Source of the DNA: Chamaea fasciata
Lineage: Eukaryota; Chordata; Aves; Passeriformes; Sylviidae
Assembly (NCBI GenBank): GCA_029207755.1
Contig: JARCOQ010000002.1
Coordinates: 115,888,375-115,952,374, forward strand
DNA: 64,000 nt
Reading direction: 5' to 3'
Within the stretch, counting starts at the first letter, position 1; each line of letters starts with the position of its first letter. Positions 21,180 to 31,398 of the stretch are shown piece after piece. Below the pieces are notes generated by a model. The model was not told where the DNA came from. It made no database searches and worked only from the letters and a program-made list of their open reading frames with translations. The translations under genes were made by a program, and so were the position numbers.

Positions 21180-22130
21180 TCAGGGCACCGAGAGCGGGGA
21201 TTGCTCCCAGAGCCTCCCTCCCTGCAGGACCGCGGCCCACACGGCGCTGCCAACGCCCGTGGGAGCTGCGCCAGCAAACGGGAATAGGAAGGCGTGGGAG
21301 GATGAGATGAACGCTCAGAAGGTGGTGAAGACGACAAAGACCACAAAGTAGACAAGGATTAAGATGATGAAGAAGAAGAAGAGTAGGAATTCAATAATGC
21401 ATCGTTGAAGAGTAATACAAAATAAGAAATTTCAAATATATTGAAGAAGAAGAGTAGTAGGAAGAAGGCTTTAGGATGAAGGCAGGGACAAGAAGAAAGG
21501 GTAGCCCAGCTCCCAGCTTCTGGAGTCCAGTATTGTTTTGACTCATGGTCACTGAGGTGTTGCTGCGGGAATCTGCACACTGGAGGCATTTTTACTCTTA
21601 GAACGGGAGCAACTTCGATTTTACTCCTTGTGTGCTGCAATGCAGCCAGAGAAAGGAGAGGTGCTTTTGTGCTCATGCACACACACGTCTGAAGCCTGTG
21701 AATCCTCCACTTGTTCCACATCGAAACGTGACAAAATTGCAGATGAAGGCTCGGTGGCCCTGGGTGTGGTGGCTAAAGGCGGTGAGGAGCCCCGGTGGGT
21801 GGCCGGGCAGAGCCCTGAGGACGCCAGCTCCTGCCTGCTCCGCTGGTGTTGGGCTGCCGGGGGCGGCCCTTTGTGACGCTGGGTGTCGGGGCAGGCCGAG
21901 AGTGAGGGATGAGGCGGGAAGGAGAGTCCGTGCGGGGACGGGACCTGGACTTCTGCTCTGCCAAGGGAGCCATCTCTGTCCCACGCCTCCCCATCCTCCT
22001 GCTCCTCGCTGATGCCCATCAAGCTGCCACCAGTTCATCTCGGGCAGCCAAAGGTGGCACCCAAAAGTCTTCACCACCTCAGGGTCCCACAGGTGCAGCT
22101 CGGGCAGCCGCAGGCAGCTGGAGCCAGGCC
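21180..22130. other. Spacer between the two acidic-protein copies
   Basis: Contains GAA/GAT-rich sequence (21340-21480) directly after the intact ORF, then sequence with no recognised gene. ORFs here on both strands are short or run into the downstream minisatellite. Confidence 0.5.
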
Positions 22131-22140
22131 CTGACCCTCC

Positions 22141-22880
22141 GTGGGGACAGGCTGCCACCACTGCCACCACTGCCACGGCTGTCACCGCTGCCACGGCTGT
22201 CACCGCTGCCACAGCTGTCACCGCTGCCACAGCTGTCACCACTGCCACGGCTGTCACCACTCCACGGCTGTCACCGCTGCCATGGCTGTCACCACCGCCA
22301 CAGCTGTCACCGCTGCCACGGCTGTCACCGCTGCCACGGCTGTCACTGCTGCCACGGCTGTCACCGCTGCCACGGCTGTCACCGCTGCCACGGCTGTCAC
22401 CACTGCCACGGCTGTCACCACTGCCACCGCTGCCACAGCTGTCACCACTGCCACGGCTGCCACGGCTGTCACCACTGCCACGGCTGTCACCACTGCCACC
22501 GCTGCCACAGCTGTCACCACTGCCACGGCTGCCACAGCTGTCACCACTGCCACGGCTGCCACGGCTGTCACCACTGCCACGGCTGCCACCACTGCCACCA
22601 CTGCCACGGCTGTCACCACTGCCACGGCTGCCACCACTGCCACGGCTGTCACCGCTGCCACGGCTGTCACCGCTGCCACGGCTGTCACCACTGCCACGGC
22701 TGTCACCGCTGTCACCACTGCCACCGCTGCCATGGCTGTCACCACCGCCACGGCTGTCACCACTGCCACGGCTGTCACCTCTGCCACGGCTGTCACCGCT
22801 GCCACGGCTGTCACCACTGCCACGGCTGTCACCACTGCCACGGCTGTCACCGCTGTCACCACTGCCACCGCTGCCCTGCC
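22141..22880. repeat. GCTGTCACC/GCTGCCACG minisatellite
   Basis: About 740 bp of 9- and 18-bp units alternating GCTGCCACG and GCTGTCACC, with occasional extra CACTGCCAC units. All units are multiples of three and lack stops, so both strands are open in several frames (His-Cys-Gly, Thr-Ala-Val and Val-Ala-Thr repeats). None of these is taken as a protein. Confidence 0.93.
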
Positions 22881-23093
22881 TGGTGACCCCAGGGACACCG
22901 AGAGCCGGGGCACAGAGCTGGGGAGCGCAGGGGAGAAGGGGCCGCAGCCCTGCAGGCCCTGTCCTGGGCAGCCATACAGCCCCGTGCCCAGGGTGTTCCT
23001 GTCCCCGCTCAGGGTGGCCCAGGAGGGCACAGCCCGTGTGTCCCCGAGCTGGCAGCTGCTGCCCGTGCCACCCTCCCCTCGGGGGCCTGCGCT

Positions 23094-24970
23094 GTGGAGA
23101 GCAGCCTCAAGGATGCGGCAGGGAAGAAAAAGGATGATGACAAGGAGCTGTCCCAAGGGGAAAATGGCACTTGGCAGGTGCTGTCCCAAGAAACAGAAGA
23201 CCTTGGGCTCTTTCGAGGGGACAGCAGGAGTGGAGAGGAACTGTCCCCAGTGGAAGACGACATTGAGCTCTTTCCTGTGGACAGCACAAGTGTTGAGGAG
23301 CTGTCCCAAGTAGAAGAGGCCATCCAGCTCTCTCCAGGTGACAGCAACACTGAGCCAGCGCTGTCAGACATGGAAGAGGCCATTGCGGTCACTGCAGAGG
23401 ACAGCAGGAGTGACCAGGAGCTGTCCCCAGCGCAAGGGGCCATCGAGGTCATTGCAGGGGCCAGCCCGAATGACCAGGAGCTGTCCCCAGTGCAAGGGGC
23501 CATCGAGGTCATTGCAGGGGCCAGCCCGAATGACCAGGAGCTGTCCCCAGCGCAAGGGGCCATCGAGGTCATTGCAGGGGACAGCCCGAATGACCAGGAG
23601 CTGTCCCCAGTGCAAGGGGCCATCGAGGTCATTGCAGGGGCCAGCCCGAATGACCAGGAGCTGTCCCCAGCGCAAGGGGCCATCGAGGTCATTGCAGGGG
23701 CCAGCCCGAATGACCAGGAGCTGTCCCCAGCGCAAGGGGCCATCGAGGTCATTGCAGGGGACAGCCCGAATGACCAGGAGCTGTCCTCAGTGGAAGACAA
23801 CATCGAGGTTGTTTCTGGGGACAGCCTGAGGGACCAGGAGCTGTCCCGAGTAGAAGAGGCCATCGAGGTTGTTTCGGAGCACAGCACAAGTGACAAGAGC
23901 TGTCCCCCGTGGTAGAAGCCATCGTGGTCATTTCAGGGAACAGCCTGACTGACAAGGAGCTGTCTGAACTGGAAGAGGTCATCGAGGTCAGTCCAGAGGA
24001 CAGCACGAGTGACTGGGAGCTGTCCCCAAGGGACGATGACAATCTGCTCCCCCGAGGGGACAGCAAGAGTTACAAGGAGCTGTCCCCGGGTGAAGAGAAG
24101 CAGGAAAGAGAGCCGTCCCAAGGGGACAGTGACAGTGACAAAGAGCTGTCCCCAGGGGCGTAACTACGAGCATGAGAAGCTTTCCCCATTAGGTGCCAAA
24201 CATGACCCAGAGCTGCGGTCTGGGGAAGACTGTGATATTGAAGAGATGTCCCCATGGGAAGAAGATGACACCAATGGCTCTCCCGGTGGGAAGAAGATGA
24301 GGACGAAGAGCTGACAAGGAGGGCCCTGCTCGGTGGCATGGACAGCGATTCAAGCTCGTCATTTGAACTGCCACATCTGCAGCAGGTGTCGGGACATCAG
24401 AAGGTGCCGGAAGGGCTGGAAGCCCATTTCCCCAACAATTATGGTGCTGAGGAGGAGGAGGAGAACACAGCTGTCAGACACCAACAACGACGACTGTTCT
24501 GACTGAAGTGGTGCCAGCACAAGGTGGAGGCCCAATGGAAAAAGCTGTTGGACGCCGTGTCACCTCTTGGTTCCAGTGACGATGACGATGTGCTTTCCAA
24601 AGGGAAGCACTGCAGAACACAAGAGGTGTCCCAAGGGGAAGTTGCCATCCAGGAGAACATCTGGCACAAACCCTTGGGCCTGGTGGGTGACGAGGAGCCC
24701 CTGGAGGGGCGCAGCTGTTCCAGGCATGTGGGCGCAGAGGTGACAGCAGAGTCACTTTGTGCCCTGCCCAGCGCCTCTCCTGCCCTGTGGAGTCCCGCGG
24801 GCTCCCAGCTGGCAGCTGCGACCCCGACCAGAGCTGCTGAGGAGGAGGAGCCCCCCGAGCCTCTCGGCTCGGAGATGACAGAGGGGACAGAGCCAGGTGT
24901 CTGAGAAACATCCCTCCCTCTCCAGGTGGGCGCTGCGGGTGCTCTGGGGGCCATTCCAGTGCCCCTCTGT
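23094..24970 (+). pseudogene. Frameshifted second copy of the acidic ELSQ-repeat gene
   Basis: Shares with the intact copy the KELSQ/QELSP acidic units, the CTGCCCAGCGCCTCTC block (20856 and 24761) and the DNA for the basic tail (GGCGCTGCGG, about 21120 and 24926). The N-terminal ATG equivalent (about 23113) is out of frame with the repeats. A G is missing near 23896 (GACAAGAGCTG against GACAAGGAGCTG), with further frame breaks near 24165, between 24314 and 24524, and at about 24904. The helical segment present in copy 1 is not found. Several frames stay open across the repeat because its unit is 60 bp, so ORF length here means little. Alternatives are assembly errors in a repeat-rich gene, or a spliced gene whose introns remove the breaks. 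Confidence 0.5.
23147..24150 (+). repeat. 60-bp (20-codon) tandem array inside copy 2
   Basis: About 16 units aligned on GAGCTGTCCCC. The six units from about 23401 to 23760 are nearly identical (SPNDQELSP[A/V]QGAIEVIAG), while flanking units are diverged, indicating recent expansion from the centre. Two variants, GCGCAAGG/GTGCAAGG and GGGGACAG/GGGGCCAG, alternate, so expansion probably copied blocks of two or three units. Confidence 0.93.
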
Positions 24971-25042
24971 GCTGCAGGGGCTGTTCTCTGCCCCAGCCCA
25001 GCGGCACAGCCCGAGGAGCAGCGCCCCCGGCAGCGCCGGGCC

Positions 25043-25108
25043 TGGAGGTGGAGGTGGAGGTGGAGGTGGAGGTGGAGGTGGAGGTGGAGGTGGAGGTGGA
25101 GGTGGAGG
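25043..25108. repeat. (GGTGGA)n, 11 units
   Basis: A perfect G-rich hexanucleotide run about 100 bp after the decayed tail of copy 2. It can form G-quadruplexes on the + strand. Confidence 0.95.
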
Positions 25109-25109
25109 C

Positions 25110-25645
25110 AGAGCAGCGCTTGGGCGGGACACACCGTGGTTCCTGGAGATCTGCACGGCCCAGCCCAGCAAGGGCAGGACTCAGCCAAGAGGTGGCCGTG
25201 GACCGTAGGGGGCATCAAGAGCACCAAAGGGTCTGAAAGGACGGGCTGTGCGAGAGACCCGATTTGCACAGAGGTGAGGAACCCATTTCGGGGTGTGGGA
25301 CACAGCCCGTTAAAGGGTACCCCCACCAAGCCAGGACCCTGGACATCCCAACAGCTGGGTCATTGCTGGAACCAGGAGTGACCTCTCATCTGCTGGAACC
25401 ACACTAGAGCCAGGAGTGTTGTCCCGTCATCTGGATCCACACTAGAACCAGGAACGATGATCTCTTTTCCTCTCCCTTTCCTTGTCTTTCTTTCTGCCTG
25501 CCCCTTTTTAATTCATCTTTTCCTTTCTCTCTGCCCTTTCACCCTTCCCCTTTATCCCAAACTCACTGCCGTGTGTTTTTTATTGTAGGTCAGGGACTGA
25601 TGTAGCAGTTGTGCAGTAATAAGTCAAATTAATATATTCATAAAA
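25110..25645. other. Unassigned intergenic sequence
   Basis: Includes two related CTGGAACCACACTAGAGCCA/CTGGATCCACACTAGAACCA stretches (about 25392 and 25430) followed by a 130-bp pyrimidine-rich tract. Possibly a degraded retroelement, not identified. Confidence 0.35.
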
Positions 25646-25649
25646 TAAT

Positions 25650-25800
25650 CGTGTTTAACAAAAGTGCCCGGCACCCTCTGGGGGAAGAGCCTTGCCCTAA
25701 AATCCCCCCCCAATCCCTCCTGGAACAGCTCCAGCTGCTCCCTGGGCGCCGTCCCTGTGGCAGGAGCAGAGATCCGAGCTCGAGGGAAGAGCGACTCGTG
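25650..25800 (-). mobile_element. CR1-related fragment
   Basis: Inverted relative to 48690-48900: shares GTGCCCGGCACCCTCTGGGG, AGAGCCTTGCCCTAAAATC and the CCTGTGGCAGGAGCAGAGATC region. Confidence 0.6.
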
Positions 25801-25839
25801 CAGATTTCCTGACTCCATCTCCCTCTTCTCCAGCACTTG

Positions 25840-26240
25840 TCAGGAACGTGACAGCACACAGGTAATCTTCAGAAACCTTGCATTTATTCTTGCATCGTTC
25901 GCTTGCACAAGCCCGGTCTCCGCTGTGTCTGACATCGCACAGCCCCACACTGCGCCAGGACTGCGCCAGGCCTCACTCAGGGGGACACGGTTTAAGGACT
26001 CCTGTTATACTTAGTTATACCTTGTCTGTAAATAGAATTGTTTAACCAGGGGTGACTGAGGAAACAAGACATTCCCGGCAACTGGAATCAGTTAAAATTG
26101 CATCGTGAGAAACAGTGCTGCCTGATGCATACCTATTACAGATGCCTTAAAAACCAAAACCAGCCATCGTCACGGTACAGGTCTTTTACTGAGGAATAGT
26201 TAAGTGTGCTGTAAGTGAGCAATAAAAACTAATTGCATTT
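25840..26240 (+). other. Possible 3' end of an unidentified transcript
   Basis: AT-richer sequence ending with AATAAA at about 26221 and a following T-rich stretch, the look of a 3' UTR on the + strand. No ORF leads into it, and it could be chance or an LTR remnant. Confidence 0.25.
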
Positions 26241-26464
26241 TCTTGAAAGAAAGATGGACTTTTTTCTCCTATTGCCAAATAACTTTTCATAACGCCTTCG
26301 TAATTTTTAGGGTCGTACAAATGCTACGGACAGCAGAATTTTTCTCTGGTTTTCTTAAAGGAGAAGAAGAAAAGGAAACTAAGCCATACCAACCCAGACA
26401 TTTGTTTGGAGAAAAGGCAAGATGTGCACTAAAAACCCAGGGTGAGATGGGGAAGAGGGAGCAG

Positions 26465-26632
26465 CACCTCTCAGAGGGTGGGCAGGCCCTGGCACAGGGT
26501 GCCCAGATTTGCTGTGGCTGCCCCTGGATCCCTGGCAGTGTCCAAGGCCAGGCTGGACACTGGGGACAGTGGGAGGTGTCCCTGCCGTGGCAGGGGTGGC
26601 ACTGGGTGGGATTTGAGGATCCTGTCATTCCC
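26465..26632 (+). mobile_element. CR1 LINE 3' end
   Basis: AGGGTGGGCAGGCCCTGGCA ... AGTGGGAGGTGTCCCTGCCG ... CACTGGGTGGGATTTGAGGA. Confidence 0.8.
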
Positions 26633-26639
26633 TGAAGAG

Positions 26640-27925
26640 CAGGGCTGGAGACAGGCCCTGGAGCAGCACTCGACCTTCTCCTCCTCCTGTGTCACACCAC
26701 CGTCCCCTTCCCATGGGGCAGCTCCTGGAACTGGGCTGGATTTCCCTTCCCTACATCACCCCTCAGACACCCAGCCACTTCTGGAGGACAGAGAGGGGGC
26801 AGAGCTCCTGCTGCTCACCAGGCTCTGACCTTTCAGCCCTGCCCCTGTTTCTTCTTTCTCTCCTGTGCCCGGGGCAGGGGCAGCAGCTGGGCCCAGGGGG
26901 GAGGAAGGCTGGAGGAAGCCGCAGCTCCCTTTGCTTGCACAGCACTGCCAGATCCCAGAACTGGTCCCGAAACCCAGGGATGCTTTGGCAGCTTTACAGG
27001 CAGCCCAGGAACTGACCCACGGTCACAGCAGAGCCTCTGACAACTCTTATCAAGTAATTAGGGCCATTTAAGAGACTCTCACTGCAGTTCTTTATTTTTC
27101 TAATGAGATCCTAAACATCTCCTCCTACATACAGAAAAAAATAATTTCCTGAGGACCCGCCTTCCTTTAAAATATTTCAATGAACAAACAAAACCGGGCG
27201 CCTTTAAATGCTTTTCTGCGAGATTTACTGGGTGTTTGACAATGACAACAGAGCTGTGTTCGTGTACCGAATGTACAACAATCACATACATATCTATAGG
27301 CACGTCCTGAACCCTGGACACAGCAATGGGCACGTAGGGCAGGAGGGGAATCTGAACAAAGCAAAGGGCAGATGTGGAATGCGCACACAGAACCAACCCT
27401 CAAAGCAATTTCTCCTGGTTCCCGGCTTCTCCCTGTTTCCAGGGCTTTGGCTGCTGGATTTGGATGAATTGAGATCTCACTGTGACAGGCAGAGCAGTCT
27501 GGAACCAGGCACTGCTGTTGGAGTCAGAATCTGGACTTGTCACATCTCGGTTTTGAGAATGCGTGTGAGAAAAATCTCCAATACCCACAATGTTTCCCTC
27601 CCCAAATCCTCCTCACACCTAACAAAAAGGATAAAAAAAAAAAAAATCGATAATAAGCACTGGAAAAGTTCCCTCACAAAAACTCAAGTTGAGAAAATAC
27701 TGAATAATTAGGTGCACCTAGAAAAAAAACCCGCTGTAATTTCTCAGCTATTTGGCTCAGTGTCCGCTCAGAGCCGGGCTCTGTCTCCTCTCCCAGGTGC
27801 CCAAGTCCCTTCCCCAGCCCTGAGCAGCCTCTCCTGCCCTTCCAGCCCCACTTTCCATCAGCACTCAGCATTTCTGAGCCAAGGCCAGCTGGGGGGTGTT
27901 TATTTTACAGCACTTCCAAGTGTGT
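26640..27925. other. Intergenic, nothing recognised
   Basis: No gene supported. Two ORFs of about 100-170 codons lack motifs and stop within A-rich sequence at about 27630-27647. Confidence 0.45.
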
Positions 27926-27929
27926 GGCA

Positions 27930-28090
27930 TTGGAGGGGCTGCCCAGGGAGCTCTGGAGTGCCCGTCCCTGCAGGTGGCACCTGGAGGTGGCACTCAGAGC
28001 TCCGGGCTGGGGACAAGGTGGGCACAGCTGGGGCTCCCTGGGCTGGGAGGGCTTTTCCAGCCTCGGGGATTTGGGGATTGTGTGACTCCA
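27930..28090 (+). mobile_element. CR1 LINE fragment
   Basis: Nearly identical to the 4025-4180 copy (GGGCTGCCCAGGGAGCTCTG ... CTCGGGGATTTGGGGATT). Confidence 0.75.
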
Positions 28091-28677
28091 GGAAGCACAG
28101 CTGTGTCTGGAAGCCGACAGTGCTGATGTGCTGTCACCAGGGCACGGACACAGCCTGTCCTCGCTGCACAGGGAACAGGATGAGCTTCCCCTTTAGGGCT
28201 GGACTGATCAGGAGGGATTCATCGGAAATCTGTGAGCCAAACTCCAGCCTTGCCTCATCAGTGTTTGAGTAACCCCAGCTGGCACTGACAGGAGTTACAC
28301 AGTGCAGTGCATGGAGGGCAATGGGGCATCCCACGCTCCTTCTGTCACAGTTCCCCAAAACGGGGACGTCCTACAGGCTGGTGCTAATGCCTTCAGTTTG
28401 AGCTGGGATCTATTTCAGGTCCTGCGGTGCCCAGGGGTGCAGCTCTGAGCTCACAGTCAGCGTCACTCAGCTCTGCACACAGCAGGGACACAAAACAAAT
28501 CCTTCTCCTGCTGCACACCAAGGACAGCTGGGACAAGTGTTCAGGCCCCAAAGCACAAACAAGGGTGGGCTGAGGGGAGGAAACAAGAAGGATGGGACTG
28601 CATCACCTGCAGCTGGGACTGGACAATTCAACCCCAACGTGCAAATGGACCAAAACTGATAAAAGTGTGAGACCTCG

Positions 28678-28745
28678 TGACCATTTGTCCATTTTGTGAC
28701 CATTTTGTGCCCATTTTGTGACCATTTTGGGTCCATTTTGGGTCC
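28678..28745. repeat. Short CCATTTTG tandem repeat
   Basis: About five imperfect 11-13-bp units of GTGACCATTTTG/GTCCATTTTGG. Confidence 0.85.
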
Positions 28746-28879
28746 CCCTTGGGTGCAGCCCTGGCCAGGCTCTTGTCCTGCCCAAGGTGTACCTTAAAGG
28801 CCTTTTAATAAATATCTGTATTATTCCCCAGCTCTGTCCAGTCTCTGCTCCAGCTCAGCCTTCCCAAGGCATCAGTACA

Positions 28880-29042
28880 GCATTTCCCTGGAAATGTCCC
28901 AGGCCAGGTTGGACACTGGGATTTGGAGCAGCCTGGCACGGTGGGAGGTGTCCCTGCCATGGCAGGGGTGACACTGGATGGGCTTTGAGGTCCCTCCGAA
29001 CCCAAACCATGCTGGGATTCTGGGATTCTGGGATTCTCTGAT
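28880..29042 (+). mobile_element. CR1 LINE 3' end with tail repeats
   Basis: Runs to the true 3' terminus: GGACACTGGGATTTGGAGCA ... CCCTCCGAACCCAAACCATG followed by three GGGATTCT units. Confidence 0.85.
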
Positions 29043-29338
29043 GTCCATGACACGGGTCGCAATCGGAGAGGGGCCCTGAGTGAAGGGTCCCCCACTTCCA
29101 GACGAGCCTCAGGCAGCTCCCTGGGGCTCCCTCCAGAGCCCTGCCCAAGGTTCCCGCATTCCAGGCATGAGATTTCCTTTTTGTCCTGTCGGCCAGTTCA
29201 GCTGTCACTGTAATCGATGCTGGTGAAATGACACACAATAAAAAAAGTGATGCTACGTGTGAAACGCTGAACTGCGCGTTCACCCTGTTGGCAGCACCGA
29301 GGAAAATTAGGACGGCAGTAAAAGGTTAGACAATGACA

Positions 29339-29344
29339 TTTAAT
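29339..29344 (-). terminator. ITSN1: Candidate distal poly(A) signal of ITSN1-L
   Basis: ATTAAA on the - strand at the border between the AT-rich UTR-like block and CR1-containing intergenic DNA. Confidence 0.4.
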
Positions 29345-30739
29345 GGTACTCCAGTAATAGATTTTATCACTTTTTTTTATCCTACCACAACAATGTGTAT
29401 TTTCATATACATTATATTTAATAAAATGTATTGATATGGAATTAGGAAAGCATGGGGTTTAGTACTATTTACATATTTTAATTGAAACGATTTTCTCAAC
29501 AACATTGAAAAATAGAAACTTAAAGTTCTCTTAATCGTGTTTTCAGCCAGTTAGTGGTAAACAAATGCATGCCTAGGAAGTCACACTCCCCCTAAAATGT
29601 GGTCAGTTGAAAGTTTCTAACTAAAGTGTGCATCTCTGTTTTGTTTCAAAAAATACATAAGTATGTCTGTCATTTCTGATACAAAATTCTACACTATCTT
29701 CAATAAATAAATAATAAAGCGATTCTGAAAAGTATGAAATGTAAACTTTGTTGTCCCTCCAACATACATTATTATTTTTATTTTTTTTTTTCCTTCCCAT
29801 TGCTTGAAACATTACAGTGGTCTTTTAGGAAATTTATAATACACAGACACTTCCCAGCACAGTTTACACTTATTACCATACTGATCTACCTACCTGTTAT
29901 GGATATATCCTAATTTCCTAATGGAAACCAATAAGACTTGGAGTGCTAGAGAACACCGCCGACACAGGAGAGGTGGGAACCAGTACTGAAAGGACATGCA
30001 AGGAACACCAAAACCTAACAACAGCTCCACGAGAACGTTTCACATGCGAAATGACACGGGCTGGCACCTCCCATCCGCAATGAAGTCCTTACAAAAATAC
30101 CAGTGGATGTGCGGCAGGGCATGGACGAAAGGAATCCGAGCAGAACAAAGAGGAATTTGACTCTCAGGGATCTTTTGTGCCCCCGGCTCAGCAGGGCACT
30201 GCCACGTGCGCCTGAGGGGGAGCAGACCTCGGTGCCCGCCTGGAGCCGGGAGCTTTGCCGAACTGGGATGCGGGCCTGGACGTTGTTATCCACGGAGTGA
30301 AAGGGATGGAGAGCCCTGGCGTTCCCCTGGATGGCTTTGGGTTCTCTGCACCACCACCAGCTCTCGGGTGACATCCAGCACCCGCCCCGGGGGAGCTGCG
30401 GGACGGGGCTGCCCCCAACTCCGGCGCTCCTGGTCTCACACAGGTGAGCAGGGCTCAGCTCCCCGCTCTGCACGCCAGGCTCTGCAGGCCGGAACTGAGC
30501 TGCAGCCACGATTGTTTCTTCTTCCCCACTGCAGTGACGCTCGCAGAGCTCTGCGCCTCACCCTCGGCTCTCTGCCCCGTTGTGACAACAGCAACTTCCA
30601 AAGGGACCGAGGGCTGGACTCTCCTGGAGTGCAGCTCATCTCTGTGCAGAAGGCCTGGACATCTTTTACCTTCAGGGGCGACACGGAGTCATGAGGTGGT
30701 ATGTTAATAGAATCTTCTCTGTTTATAGATATAGACTAT

Positions 30740-30745
30740 TTTATT
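30740..30745 (-). terminator. ITSN1: Candidate proximal poly(A) signal of ITSN1-L
   Basis: AATAAA on the - strand about 505 bases after the stop codon. Confidence 0.4.
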
Positions 30746-31249
30746 TTCTAAGTCTTTGCAGTACCGTCACGAAGATCTTCAAAGATCTCCTTGCTGCGGA
30801 ACTGCTTCTTCCATTCACTCACATTTACGCACCACTCTGCTGAGCAATAGGCACAGAACTGCTGAAGGGGGAAAACCCCTCAGAAAGCCTCCAAAACACA
30901 CCCGCGCTGCCTCCGCCATGGGAATGGAAGAGCAGGGCAACCGGAGCAAGCACGGCCGCCCGCGTGGTTTGCCGGCAGGAACAACAACGGGGTTGTTTCG
31001 CCAGCCCAGGAAACCAACGCCGAGTCCCCACACAGAGAGATTGAGGGAGATCTCCTCCCCAGACTGGGATTCGTGTGTTCAGTGAGAATTATCAAGGCAC
31101 AAAGATGCTCCTGTTTGCTTTGATAACCCTCTGACGGGCGAAGGGCGAGCGGCGGTTTCGTGCCACGCCAAGCGAGGACTCGGTGACGGCTTCTGCGGAC
31201 GCCTCCTGCAGCGAACTCGGGCTGAATTCCCACATCTGGCCCCTCTCTC

Positions 31250-31398
31250 CTACGGCTCATCGAACAGCTGCAGGTCCAGGCGCACCACGATCTCCCCCGT
31301 GGGGACTTCGTGCAGAAGGAGACACTTCGTAACTGGTCCCTTGGAACCCTGGTCCTTCTTGATGTCTGCCACACGGATCTCTGTCCTGCCCAAAAAGT
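31250..31398 (-). CDS. ITSN1: ITSN1 exon: C2 domain end and stop
   Basis: Begins AC, completing Asp, then [20 protein letters not shown] and ends [11 protein letters not shown], the known intersectin C-terminus. The acceptor is CCTTGCAG. Confidence 0.97.

Larger units (their letters stand above)
29339..31249 (-). other. ITSN1: ITSN1 long-isoform 3' UTR (extent inferred)
   Basis: Follows the C2-domain stop codon on the - strand. The distal 700 bp (29340-30050) is strongly AT-rich, unlike the CR1-rich sequence beyond it, and ends at an ATTAAA on the - strand (29339-29344). A proximal AATAAA lies at 30740-30745. I infer a long 3' UTR with two possible ends. ORFs inside it, for example 30015-30509 on the - strand, show no family features. 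Confidence 0.5.

Noticed and set aside
21909..23313. Overlapping ORFs of 325-390 codons on + and 351 codons on -
   Set aside because: Openness comes from stop-free units of 9/18 and 60 bp. The listed starts at 22141 and 23094 are GTG, not ATG.
23009..23896. 295-codon - strand ORF across the 60-bp array
   Set aside because: Antisense shadow of the repeat. The shared features with the intact copy are on the + strand.
30015..30509. 164-codon - strand ORF
   Set aside because: Lies in the probable 3' UTR of ITSN1-L and has no domain-like sequence.
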